From Clostridia bacterium (GTDB lineage Bacteria > Bacillota_A > Clostridia > Christensenellales > Aristaeellaceae), in contig JAFWUC010000053.1 in NCBI GenBank assembly GCA_017518705.1, forward strand, positions 8,883 through 72,882: a DNA stretch of 64,000 nt, read 5' to 3'. Both the position numbers and the translations under genes were made by a program. A model generated the notes under the pieces. That model was given only the letters and a program-made list of their open reading frames with translations, ran no database searches and was not told the DNA's origin. Positions 18,205 through 26,009 of this stretch are shown here, piece by piece. Positions within the stretch are counted from its first letter, which is position 1; every line of letters begins with the position of its first letter.

Positions 18205-19104
18205 TCAGTAAGTGCGTTTTGCCATATCCAGTGTCAGCTGTCTGAAATAGTCCGCCTTTTCGCCGAACACGTCCAGCACGGTAATCGCGCTTTCGGTAAG
18301 CTTTCCGGCGTATTCCACGGCGCCTTCAAGTCCCATCAGGCTGACCGCGGTAAGCTTGCCCTCGGTCTCGTCTTTTCCTTTGGATTTGCCGAACTTGTCC
18401 GCTTCGGCGGTAACGTCCAGTATGTCGTCGGTCACCTGGAACAGGCGTCCGAAGTCTTCCGCAAACCGGGTGATCGCATCGATCTTGTCTTCATCCGCTC
18501 CCGCCAGATACGCCCCCGCCTGCACCGCGCCTATGAACATCGCGGCGGTCTTGCCTGCGTGTATGTAGCCTAACAGCTTTTCGTCCGCGTCAGGGCGCCC
18601 TTCGGCGAAAAGATCTGCGCACTGGCCCGCGATCATGCCCGTGACGCCCGCGCCCCTGGCAATGGCGTATATCGCTTTAAGCGCGTTTTCATGCCCGATT
18701 CGGCCGTTTATCGCCGTTTTAAGCATGGTCTCAAACGCATAATTCAGCAGCCCGTCTCCCGCCAGCACCGCCTGGCCCACGCCAAACACCACGTGGTTGG
18801 TGGGCTTGCCCCTGCGCAGGCAGTCGTCGTCCATGCCGGGCAGGTCGTCGTGGATGAGGCTGTAAGTGTGTATCATTTCCATGGCGCAGGCGTAATCCAG
18901 CGCTTCGGAAACGTCTCCGCCGTTCATCTCGCACGCTTTCAGCAGCATGCAGGGTCTTAACCGCTTTCCGCCAGCCAGAAGGCTGTAGCGCATGGATTCG
19001 GCCTGCAGGCCCGGGATCTCCCCGTCGGCAAAACCCTGTGTCTCGGGAAGCAGCTTTTCAAGCCTGTCCTCCACCAGCTGCTTAAGGATCGCAGGATCAG
19101 TCAT
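18205..19104 (-). CDS. ispA: Short-chain polyprenyl diphosphate synthase
   Basis: A farnesyl/geranyl diphosphate synthase-type enzyme extending dimethylallyl diphosphate with isopentenyl diphosphate. The product is 299 residues. The first aspartate-rich motif is in HDDLPGMDDDCLRRG (about residues 90-104) and the second is DDILD (about 225-229). It overlaps xseB by 8 bases. Chain length cannot be fixed from sequence alone; the context with dxs and the family position favour farnesyl diphosphate. Confidence 0.94.
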   Translation of the reverse strand: MTDPAILKQLVEDRLEKLLPETQGFADGEIPGLQAESMRYSLLAGGKRLRPCMLLKACEMNGGDVSEALDYACAMEMIHTYSLIHDDLPGMDDDCLRRGKPTNHVVFGVGQAVLAGDGLLNYAFETMLKTAINGRIGHENALKAIYAIARGAGVTGMIAGQCADLFAEGRPDADEKLLGYIHAGKTAAMFIGAVQAGAYLAGADEDKIDAITRFAEDFGRLFQVTDDILDVTAEADKFGKSKGKDETEGKLTAVSLMGLEGAVEYAGKLTESAITVLDVFGEKADYFRQLTLDMAKRTY

Positions 19105-19321
19105 TTTCCTCTTCCCCCTGCAAAAGCTTTTCTCCCTGGGAAGTGAGTTCGATGATCTTCCTGTCTCCCTCGTCCAGCAGCGCCTTAAGGCGGGAATACA
19201 GTTTCACGCCTTTCTGATAGGCCTTAAAGCTGTCGTCCAGGCTCATTTCGCCTTTTTCCAGGGCGGACACGATCTCCTCCAGTTCCGCCATGCCCGATTC
19301 AAACGAAAAGCGTTCTTCCAT
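19097..19321 (-). CDS. xseB: Exodeoxyribonuclease VII small subunit
   Basis: The 74-residue small subunit of exonuclease VII, which degrades single-stranded DNA in both directions. Its helical hairpin includes the conserved FESGMAELEEIVSALEKGEMSLD pattern (residues 5-27; shown here only as a description of its acidic helix). It directly abuts xseA with no spacer and overlaps ispA by 8 bases. Length and position are normal for the cluster. Confidence 0.95.
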   Translation of the reverse strand: MEERFSFESGMAELEEIVSALEKGEMSLDDSFKAYQKGVKLYSRLKALLDEGDRKIIELTSQGEKLLQGEEEND

Positions 19322-20533
19322 TTATGTGTTCCTCCTGACCAGAGTCACCCTGGCGTCAAACTCGCCGCCCTTCATTTCGACGGTCAAGCTCCGCCCCTGT
19401 TCCACCATATCGATATCCGTCAAAAACTCGTCCCCGGACCTTACGCAGGCGTATCCCCGCTTTTTGACATTTTCGGGGTTGAGGCTCTCCAGCATGCGGC
19501 CCAGATTGTCCAGCGCAGTCCGTTTTTTGTCCGCCAGCCGTTTTCCGGACGCGCCCAGTTTCTCAAAGCAGCTCTCCAGGTTCTCCCGCCGCCTCAGTAT
19601 GAACGCCTCCCGGGGCCGCGCGAAGGGATATGCCCGGGCGATGGCCGAAAGCCTTAACCGTCTGGCCTGCTGGGATGAAACCATCAGCGCGTTCAAGCGT
19701 CTGAACAGGTGGTTTACGTTTTCCAGCCCTTCTCTTACGTCCATTACCGCGAGTTCGGCGGCATTGGACGGCGTGGACGCCCTTAGATCGGCGGCGAAAT
19801 CCGCTATGGAAAAGTCCGTTTCGTGGCCCACGCAGCTGATGACGGGCGTACGGGCGTTAAAGATCGCCCGCGCCACGATCTCCTCGTTGAAAGGCCACAG
19901 GTCTTCCATGGAGCCGCCGCCCCGTCCCGCCAGTATGACCTCCACCCGGGGATCGTCGTCCAGCCTCGCTATGGCGGCCGCGATCTCGTTTTCCGCGCCT
20001 TTCCCCTGCACCGCGCAAGGAGCGATGATTATGTTTATGCGGGGATTCCGGCTCCGGGCGACCTTGATTATGTCCCTTATCGCCGCGCCGCTTAAGGAGG
20101 TAGCTACGCCGATGGTGGAGACTTTCAGCGGAATAGGCTGCTTGGCGGCTTCGTCGAACAGTCCTTCCAGCATCAGCTTGTTTTTAAGCTGATTGAATTT
20201 CTCGAACAGGTTGCCGATGCCTTCCTGCTTCATGGAGGCCACGACCAGCTGATATTTGCCCGTGGGCGGATACAGCGTGGCCTGTCCCATAACGACCACC
20301 TTCTGCCCCACTTTCGGAACGAAGGTCAGCCGCTGCACGCTGGTGCGCCACATGGCGCAGCTCACGCTGGACATCTCGTCCTTGAGCGTGAAATACGCGT
20401 GCCCGCTGCCCGCCTGCAGCTTATACTCGCTTATCTCGCCCTTTACCACCGCATTTTTGAGCAGCGGGTCCTGGCTTAAGCGGGTCTTGACGTATTCGTT
20501 TAGCTGCGATACGCTTAAGGCTGTGTCAGGCAT
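19322..20533 (-). CDS. xseA: Exodeoxyribonuclease VII large subunit
   Basis: Catalytic large subunit of exonuclease VII. The 403 residues have an N-terminal OB-fold (about 1-100) followed by the nuclease domain with SLSGAAIRDII and GRGGGSMEDLWPFNEE (about residues 185-205), then a coiled-coil region that assembles with XseB. It overlaps folD by 8 bases and abuts xseB. Slightly shorter than the E. coli protein but normal for Bacillota. Confidence 0.96.
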   Translation of the reverse strand: MPDTALSVSQLNEYVKTRLSQDPLLKNAVVKGEISEYKLQAGSGHAYFTLKDEMSSVSCAMWRTSVQRLTFVPKVGQKVVVMGQATLYPPTGKYQLVVASMKQEGIGNLFEKFNQLKNKLMLEGLFDEAAKQPIPLKVSTIGVATSLSGAAIRDIIKVARSRNPRINIIIAPCAVQGKGAENEIAAAIARLDDDPRVEVILAGRGGGSMEDLWPFNEEIVARAIFNARTPVISCVGHETDFSIADFAADLRASTPSNAAELAVMDVREGLENVNHLFRRLNALMVSSQQARRLRLSAIARAYPFARPREAFILRRRENLESCFEKLGASGKRLADKKRTALDNLGRMLESLNPENVKKRGYACVRSGDEFLTDIDMVEQGRSLTVEMKGGEFDARVTLVRRNT

Positions 20534-21380
20534 ATTGGCTCCCGGCTGCGGCCATGGTGTTCTTAAGCAGCATGGCGATCGTCATCGGCCCCACGCCTCC
20601 GGGCACGGGGGTTATGTATGCGGCCGCTTCCGACGCGCTTTCAAAGTCCACGTCGCCCACGATCCTGCCGTCATCCAACCGGTTTATGCCCACGTCTATT
20701 ACGCAGCAGCCTTTTTTGAGCATTTCGCCTTTGATGATGCCCGGCTTGCCCACCGCCGCCACGACTATGTCGGCGTTAGAGAGGTAAGCACCCAGGTCTT
20801 TGGTCTTCGAGTGGCACAGCGTGACCGTAGCGTTTTCCCGTGTGAGCATTACCGCCAGGGGCTTGCCCACAAGATTCGACCTGCCTACTATAACGGCGTT
20901 TGCGCCCTGAATGGGTATTTCGTACCTTTTGAGCAGTTCGATGCAGCCCCTGGGCGTGCAGGGTTCCAGCAGTGCTCTGTCTCGGAACATTTCGCCCGCG
21001 TTCACGGCGCTGAAGCCGTCCACGTCCTTGGTTGGACTTACCGAGCGCACGACTTGTTCCGCGTCTATCCGGGACGGCAGGGGCAGCTGCACCAGAATGC
21101 CGTTGACGCTTTTATCATTATTCAGCTTTTCCACTTCGGCAAGAACTTCCTGCGTGGTCGAGTCCTCGTCAAGTAGCACAGATACGGACTCTATCCCCAC
21201 ATTCCGGCACGCCTTCTGCTTGTTTCTCACATATATTGCGCTGGCGGGGTCGTTCCCCACCATAACTACTGCGAGACAGGGCTTAATGCCGTTTTGCGCG
21301 AAAAACGCTTCCGCATCGCGCCTGACTTCACCGCGCACTTCGGCGGCGATCCGCTTGCCGTCTATGATCTCAGCCATCAT
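20526..21380 (-). CDS. folD: Methylenetetrahydrofolate dehydrogenase/cyclohydrolase
   Basis: Bifunctional FolD interconverts 5,10-methylene-, methenyl- and 10-formyl-tetrahydrofolate with NADP. The 284 residues include the conserved NGILVQLPLP block (about 90-100) and the dinucleotide-binding GRSNLVGKP. The start may be either of two adjacent ATG codons (21378-21380 or 21375-21377), the second overlapping the stop of the upstream gene. It belongs to the nusB-folD-xseA cluster. Confidence 0.97.
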   Translation of the reverse strand: MMAEIIDGKRIAAEVRGEVRRDAEAFFAQNGIKPCLAVVMVGNDPASAIYVRNKQKACRNVGIESVSVLLDEDSTTQEVLAEVEKLNNDKSVNGILVQLPLPSRIDAEQVVRSVSPTKDVDGFSAVNAGEMFRDRALLEPCTPRGCIELLKRYEIPIQGANAVIVGRSNLVGKPLAVMLTRENATVTLCHSKTKDLGAYLSNADIVVAAVGKPGIIKGEMLKKGCCVIDVGINRLDDGRIVGDVDFESASEAAAYITPVPGGVGPMTIAMLLKNTMAAAGSQYA

Positions 21381-22318
21381 GTCCCTTCTTTCAGCAGTCT
21401 GTCCCCTATCAGCGCCACGCCGCAGGCATTGTCGCCCGAAAGCTCCTTTTTGCCCCAGTATATCTCCGTTTCGTCCCTGAGCTTCTTTATCCTGCGGCTC
21501 ACTTCGCGCCTGAACAGCGGCGACGAAGCCACTCCGCCCATCATAAGCACTTTTTTGAGCCCCGACGCGTCGCAGGCGTTCACCGCCAGCCTGGCTATGG
21601 TCCTGGCCAGGAACGAATACGTCTCCACGGCCGCGTCCTCGGGCGCGGCACCGCCGTCTATTAACCGGTTTATCGCGTTTTCCGCCCCGGAAAGCGACGC
21701 CGAGAGCCCCTTTACGCTGACTCCCACCAGGCTCCTTTCGCTGCCGTTCACCGCCAGTTTTTCCAGTTCCGGCCCCGCAGGGAAGGGCAGGCCCAGTTTT
21801 ACGCCTATCCTGTCCACCAGCTGCCCTGCGTGCAGATCGTTTGAACCGCCCAGAAGGCTGACCTTAAGGCCTTTTTCCACCCTGAGCGCCTCGGTCGTAC
21901 CGCCTGACAGGTGCATGGCTACAAAGCTGTCGTCATTCAAGCCGCTTTCATACAGCGCGGCAGCTACGTGCCCCTGCTGATGCGTGGTGAAGAACAGCGG
22001 CACGCCCAGCGTCCGGGCTATCACCCGCGCGAACGCCGTTCCCGCCGCGAACACGGGCATATAGCTGCCGGGCACGTCCCTGGGCGCCCGGGATACGCAC
22101 ACGCAGGCGATCTTAGCGTCCGCCTCGTCCATAAGCTCTTCGTACAGTTCCGGCAGGTTCCTGACATGCTGGAACACGCCGTCGGACTGCCTTAGACCCC
22201 TTTCGCCCCGGGGCACGCTCAAGAGTTTTCTTTTGGATAATACAACAACACCCTCCCCTGCCAGGGCAAGGGAGGTGGTGTAGCAGCTGGTATCTATTCC
22301 AATGGCAACTTCAGGCAT
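21377..22318 (-). CDS. TsaD/M22-like ASKHA protein, paralogue
   Basis: A 313-residue member of the Kae1/TsaD (peptidase M22, Gcp) family. It has an N-terminal IGIDTSCYTTS phosphate-binding strand, an HxxxH metal motif (HQQGH, His113 and His117) and a SGGTTE nucleotide loop. Authentic TsaD, which makes threonylcarbamoyladenosine in tRNA with TsaB and TsaE, is usually about 335-350 residues and encoded elsewhere. Clostridial genomes often carry this shorter form between nusB and folD in addition to tsaD. I therefore call it a paralogue of unknown role; without the genome, the possibility that it is the only TsaD remains open. Overlaps both neighbours by 4-8 bases. Confidence 0.78.
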   Translation of the reverse strand: MPEVAIGIDTSCYTTSLALAGEGVVVLSKRKLLSVPRGERGLRQSDGVFQHVRNLPELYEELMDEADAKIACVCVSRAPRDVPGSYMPVFAAGTAFARVIARTLGVPLFFTTHQQGHVAAALYESGLNDDSFVAMHLSGGTTEALRVEKGLKVSLLGGSNDLHAGQLVDRIGVKLGLPFPAGPELEKLAVNGSERSLVGVSVKGLSASLSGAENAINRLIDGGAAPEDAAVETYSFLARTIARLAVNACDASGLKKVLMMGGVASSPLFRREVSRRIKKLRDETEIYWGKKELSGDNACGVALIGDRLLKEGT

Positions 22319-22715
22319 TTTTGAGTTTCCGCATCAGACTTCCGAGCACTCCGTTTATATACGCGCCGGATTTCTCGTCGGAATACTGTTTGGCGATGTC
22401 TACCGCATCGTTTATGGCGCTGCCGGCAGAACCGGTGCAGTAAATGATCTCCCATGCAGTGCTCAGCAGAATGGCGTAATCCACTTTCGGCAGCCTGTCA
22501 AGTGTCCAACCTTCCGCCAGCAGACCCTCAAGCGATTTATCGATCTCGGCTTTATTCCGCTTCACGCCTTCGGCGATCGCATTCATAAAATCCGTTTCTT
22601 CTTCGCCGGGGGCTATATTGAGCAGGTCCGTCAGCGTGCTTTCGCCGCCTTCGCCGCCCATGATGTATTCGTAGACCAGCTTGACTGCCGCTACGCGCGC
22701 GCTCGTTTTGTCCAT
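22311..22715 (-). CDS. nusB: Transcription antitermination factor NusB
   Basis: NusB with S10 (NusE) binds boxA RNA and promotes antitermination of rRNA operons. The product is 134 residues of the all-helical NusB fold with the C-terminal ILLSTAWEIIYC and INDAVDIAKQYSDEKSGAYINGVL-type helices. It starts 3 bases downstream of the Asp23-family gene and overlaps the TsaD-like gene by 8 bases. Confidence 0.94.
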   Translation of the reverse strand: MDKTSARVAAVKLVYEYIMGGEGGESTLTDLLNIAPGEEETDFMNAIAEGVKRNKAEIDKSLEGLLAEGWTLDRLPKVDYAILLSTAWEIIYCTGSAGSAINDAVDIAKQYSDEKSGAYINGVLGSLMRKLKNA

Positions 22716-22718
22716 AGG

Positions 22719-23225
22719 CTATTCCTTTGCGGACCCGTTATCGGGATCCGTCTGCCCTTCCAGCTGTTTGCCTTCCCGGGCGTTCTTTTCGCTGAGCAGA
22801 TAATTGCGGTACTCCATCTCGGCGTTCTCACGGTTCTCCTTGGCGAAGGAAAGCCCCGTCACGTGCACGTCCACGTTGTTCACGCGCATGTTGGTCATGG
22901 TCTCGATGGTCTTTTTGATGTTTTCCTGTATGCTGCGGCATACTTCCTGCACGGAATAGCCGTACTCCACCACTACGCTCACGTTCACGGAGACGTTCTG
23001 CTCATCCACGTCCACCTTCACGCCGCGGGTGATGTTTTTGATGTTGTTGGCGTTCTTGCTTTTGCGCCTGTCGGCCGCCAGCCCCTGGTAACGCACCATG
23101 TTGGCTATGCCTTCCACCTCGGTCAGGGCAATGCCCGCGATGGTCTGGATCACGTCAGAGGCAAAATACACCGCGCCGTTGGCTCCGGTGTCTATTTTCA
23201 TATCCACAGTCTTGTCTTCAGGCAT
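22719..23225 (-). CDS. Asp23/Gls24 family envelope stress protein
   Basis: A 168-residue Asp23/Gls24-domain protein (about residues 15-120), the family to which AmaP-anchored Asp23 of Staphylococcus and YqhY of Bacillus belong. YqhY is encoded just upstream of nusB, as here, next to accBC in Bacillus; its loss there disturbs fatty-acid synthesis. The frame is open to an ATG at 23240, but that ATG is part of the GGAGG ribosome-binding site for the ATG at 23223-23225, which is therefore preferred. accB and accC are not present in this window. The C-terminal 50 residues are charged and probably unstructured. Confidence 0.88.
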   Translation of the reverse strand: MPEDKTVDMKIDTGANGAVYFASDVIQTIAGIALTEVEGIANMVRYQGLAADRRKSKNANNIKNITRGVKVDVDEQNVSVNVSVVVEYGYSVQEVCRSIQENIKKTIETMTNMRVNNVDVHVTGLSFAKENRENAEMEYRNYLLSEKNAREGKQLEGQTDPDNGSAKE

Positions 23226-23256
23226 TTTCGGGCCCTCCATACGTTTTGCTGTACAG

Positions 23257-23285
23257 ATTATAGCAGATTATTTGATAAAACGCAA
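23257..23285 (-). promoter_or_regulatory. Promoter of asp23-nusB operon
   Basis: TTGCGT, a 17-bp spacer and a perfect TATAAT on the minus strand, 32 bases before the chosen start. It probably drives the whole cluster down to tlyA. Confidence 0.78.
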
Positions 23286-23311
23286 ATCTGTGCCAAAGAC
23301 TTAAAGAAAAT

Positions 23312-23340
23312 TTGACCCTCGAAAGGCTTTATGGTAGAAT
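23312..23340 (+). promoter_or_regulatory. Promoter of CXXC micropeptide operon
   Basis: TTGACC (23312-23317), a 17-bp spacer and TAGAAT (23335-23340). It diverges from the asp23 promoter. The expected start of transcription near 23347 rules out translation starts upstream of about 23348. Confidence 0.75.
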
Positions 23341-23356
23341 AAGCGCGGTGATTTGT

Positions 23357-23494
23357 GTGAAAAAGCGTACCGTCAGGCTGGTCATCGCAATGCTGGCGCT
23401 GGCTCTGATCGTTCTTGGGCTGGCAAACGGGCAGGCGCGGGACGTACTGAACAAGGCGATAAACATCTGCACGGAGTGTCTGGGGCTTGGATAA
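23357..23494 (+). CDS. CD1871A-like CXXC membrane micropeptide
   Basis: A micropeptide of about 45 residues: a basic start, one transmembrane helix (LVIAMLALALIVLGLANG) and a C-terminal ICTECLGLG with a CxxC pair. This matches the CD1871A type of small CXXC protein found in clostridia directly upstream of 4Fe-4S/TlpA membrane proteins, as here. The start is uncertain: GTG at 23357 gives the usual MKKRTVRL opening, and GTG at 23348 is also downstream of the promoter. The annotation-style start at 23312 lies inside the promoter and is excluded. The gene overlaps the next by 8 bases. Function is unknown; delivery of electrons, thiols or metal to the partner is a guess. Confidence 0.68.
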   Translation: MKKRTVRLVIAMLALALIVLGLANGQARDVLNKAINICTECLGLG

Positions 23495-24854
23495 GCTTGG
23501 TAAACCGCGCCCTTCGAAGCGCCGACTGATACAGCTTTATTCCGCCCTCCTGTACAACGCCCACATAAGGGGCTTTGTCAGCGGAAAGCTGTACCGGGGA
23601 CAGCTGAAAAACCTGTGCGTGCCGGGGCTCAACTGCTATTCCTGCCCGGGCGCGGTAGCGGCGTGCCCTCTGGGCGCGCTGCAAAACGCGCTTAGCCAGT
23701 CTTCAAGGGGCATTCCGTATTACGCGCTGGGGATACTGCTTCTGTTCGGTTTGCTTCTGGGGCGCACGGTGTGCAGTTTTCTGTGCCCCGTGGGGCTTGT
23801 GCAGGAACTGCTGGACAAGCTGCCTCTGCCAAAGCTCAAAAAGAGCCGCGTGACCAGAGCGCTGTCATACCTTAAATACGTCATCCTTGCGGTGTTCGCC
23901 GTCGGGCTGTCGCTGGCGCTCGGCTACCCCGCCTTCTGCAAATATATCTGCCCCGCAGGCACGCTGGAAGGTTCCCTGCCCCTGCTCGCAAACCCGAACA
24001 ATTCTGCGCTTACGAAACTGCTGGGCGCTCTGTACGCCAACAAACTCGTACTGCTCATACTTTTTCTGCTGTCCTTCTGTTTCGTATACCGCCCGTTCTG
24101 CCGCTTCGTGTGCCCCCTGGGCGCGGTCTACAGCCTGTTCAATCCCGTCAGCTTATTCGGCGTCACCCTGGACAAGGCAGCCTGCGTGGACTGCGGAAAA
24201 TGCTTCCGGGTCTGCAAAACCGACATAAAGCATGCAGGAGACCGGGAATGCGTGTCCTGCATGGCATGCGTGGACCAATGCCCCGTGAACGCCATTTCCT
24301 TCAGGCTCCCCTGGAAAAAAACTTCGAAACAGAAAAGCCCGCTTAAGCGCCTTATCGCACCGCTGGCTGTAGCTGTGCTCGTGTGCCTGGTGCTGTCGGT
24401 CAATATATATCCGCAGGAAGAAGCAGCCGCGCCTTTTGCTTTAGGCAGCCCCTGCCCCGCCTTTTCCCTGACGCTCGACAGCGGCAAAGTCATTACGCAG
24501 GACGACTTTATGGGCAGGCTGAGCGTGATAAACTTCTGGGCCACGTGGTGTTCTCCCTGCGTCGCCGAGCTCCCGGAGTTTGAGCGCCTGTACCGGAAAT
24601 ACGCGCCAGACGTGTATTTCTGCGCCGCCGACGCCTTCACGGAGACGGGCGACGCCGCTGCCTTCTGGCAGGAACGCGGTTACACCATCCCCCTCGCTTT
24701 CGACGACGGCAGCGCCATAAAGGCGTTCGGAGACTGGGACGCCCTGCCCGTGACCGTGATACTGGGCGCGGACGGGATCATCCTTTACAACGCCCCCGGC
24801 GCGTTCAGGGCAGGCGAACTGGAAAAACTGCTGGAAGAGCATTTGGCAAAATAA
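23487..24854 (+). CDS. NapH-like 4Fe-4S membrane protein fused to TlpA
   Basis: A 455-residue redox protein. The N-terminal two thirds hold membrane helices with CxxxCP-type motifs (CSFLCPVG, CKYICPAG, CRFVCPLG) as in NapH/CcoG/RdxA proteins, then two ferredoxin clusters (CVDCGKCFRVCK and CVSCMACVDQCP). A further helix (about residues 285-305) leads to a TlpA/ResA-type thioredoxin domain with INFWATWCSPC. The topology suggests the thioredoxin domain lies outside the membrane and receives electrons from the Fe-S part. The start is a TTG codon overlapping the micropeptide end, with GGAG 10 bases upstream. A terminator follows. The combination resembles a route for passing reducing power across the membrane, but the donor and acceptor are unknown. 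Confidence 0.85.
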   Translation: MDKLGKPRPSKRRLIQLYSALLYNAHIRGFVSGKLYRGQLKNLCVPGLNCYSCPGAVAACPLGALQNALSQSSRGIPYYALGILLLFGLLLGRTVCSFLCPVGLVQELLDKLPLPKLKKSRVTRALSYLKYVILAVFAVGLSLALGYPAFCKYICPAGTLEGSLPLLANPNNSALTKLLGALYANKLVLLILFLLSFCFVYRPFCRFVCPLGAVYSLFNPVSLFGVTLDKAACVDCGKCFRVCKTDIKHAGDRECVSCMACVDQCPVNAISFRLPWKKTSKQKSPLKRLIAPLAVAVLVCLVLSVNIYPQEEAAAPFALGSPCPAFSLTLDSGKVITQDDFMGRLSVINFWATWCSPCVAELPEFERLYRKYAPDVYFCAADAFTETGDAAAFWQERGYTIPLAFDDGSAIKAFGDWDALPVTVILGADGIILYNAPGAFRAGELEKLLEEHLAK

Positions 24855-24883
24855 AAAGGAGCGGCCTGCATGCCGCTCTTTTT
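24853..24883. terminator. Bidirectional intrinsic terminator
   Basis: AAAAAG-GAGCGGC pairs with GCCGCTCTTTTT with one bulged G and a short loop. It starts inside the stop codon of the Fe-S/TlpA gene and can also end the convergent APH-like gene. Confidence 0.82.
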
Positions 24884-24890
24884 ATGCTGT

Positions 24891-25892
24891 TTATTCCATG
24901 TATGCCCTGAAATCTATCTCGTCGGTCAGAGCATGCTCGGACTTGTCAAGGCACGCCTTTATCGCGCCGGGATCGTTCCCGGCGTCTTTCAGCGCTTCTA
25001 CCTCGGTGTACCACAGGGGTTTCAGGCAGCGGTACAGCATAAGCGCCGCGTCCTTTTCCGCATCCGAAAACCGATAATATTCCGACGCGGTCCCAAGTGC
25101 TCCGCATATATCCGATACGCCGCCGCACTCGCGCATGATGTAGTTCAGGAACACATCCCTGCCGCAGAGGTTGAAATCGTATACACCGACGAATTTGCCC
25201 GCATCGTCAAGCAGTATGTTGGTGGGATTAAGGTCAGCCTGGAACACGGAAGTCGGAAGCTGTCTGTATATCGGCTCGAGCGCCGCCCGGTTGGCGGTCC
25301 ACATTTGCCATATCCTTTCCGCCTGCTCCCTGAATTTCCCGGGCAGCGTGTCCGCATGCTTTTTCCATTCCAGGGCGTTTTCGAGCACCTCGTCCGTCTT
25401 GTCACTGGGACAGAACGTCTCAAACAGGCAGTATGCCGAAGGGTATCGCGTATAATCAAAATACCGCGCCGCCACCCGCGCCGTCATCCGCCAGATGTCC
25501 CGTTTATAGCTGTCATATAGCCTGTCCATTTCTTCGTCGTCCGAAGCCCTGTCCGCGGCGGGACTGTATAAAGCGTACTCCTCGGCGTATGCAACGCAGC
25601 TGCGGCTCTGAAACCCGACCAAAGGGAAGCTGCCCGTCCTGTCGCAAAAGATCCTTGGGCAGTAGTAGCCCATATCCCTGTACTCGTTCACCGTTCTTTG
25701 CCAGAGGGCTATCTTTTCGGGAAACGTGAAATCGTTGTCGGCAAGCTTGAGCACATATTTGCCTCCCGCGGCTGTGTCTATGATGAACGTGACCCTGAAA
25801 TCACTGTCTCCCCTGCTCGTATCTATCTCTCGGACCGATACGGGCTCGTCGTCAAAAAACCGTGAAAACACGCTTTTGATATCGTAATTCAT
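24891..25892 (-). CDS. APH/choline-kinase-like phosphotransferase
   Basis: A 333-residue protein-kinase-like phosphotransferase of the APH family. The N-lobe has VLKLADNDF with the ATP lysine near residue 49. The catalytic loop reads VFQADLNPTN (residues 217-226), with Asp220 and Asn225 kept but the usual histidine replaced by Gln218. The metal-binding DFG equivalent is YDFN with Asp239. The substrate is unknown: such proteins phosphorylate small alcohols, amino alcohols, sugars or aminoglycosides, and no resistance context is present. It is monocistronic between a terminator and a perfect hairpin. Confidence 0.78.
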   Translation of the reverse strand: MNYDIKSVFSRFFDDEPVSVREIDTSRGDSDFRVTFIIDTAAGGKYVLKLADNDFTFPEKIALWQRTVNEYRDMGYYCPRIFCDRTGSFPLVGFQSRSCVAYAEEYALYSPAADRASDDEEMDRLYDSYKRDIWRMTARVAARYFDYTRYPSAYCLFETFCPSDKTDEVLENALEWKKHADTLPGKFREQAERIWQMWTANRAALEPIYRQLPTSVFQADLNPTNILLDDAGKFVGVYDFNLCGRDVFLNYIMRECGGVSDICGALGTASEYYRFSDAEKDAALMLYRCLKPLWYTEVEALKDAGNDPGAIKACLDKSEHALTDEIDFRAYME

Positions 25893-25950
25893 ACATTTTG
25901 TCTCTGCACGGAAGGTCTATTCCGCGTTATTTCAAGCACGCGGGATCGAA

Positions 25951-25984
25951 GCAGGCACAGCCGGATATAACCGGCTGTGCCTGC
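25951..25984. terminator. Perfect 14-bp hairpin after pgi
   Basis: GCAGGCACAGCCGG (25951-25964), a 6-base loop ATATAA, and its exact complement (25971-25984). It lies 25 bases past the pgi stop. No T-run follows on either strand, so it may be a terminator of low U-content or an mRNA 3'-end stabiliser. Confidence 0.55.
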
Positions 25985-26009
25985 TGCTTTGGGCTTATGC
26001 CGTTTTGTA

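Noticed and set aside
23312..23356. Earlier start for the CXXC micropeptide
   Set aside because: This sequence is the promoter itself, upstream of the likely transcription start.
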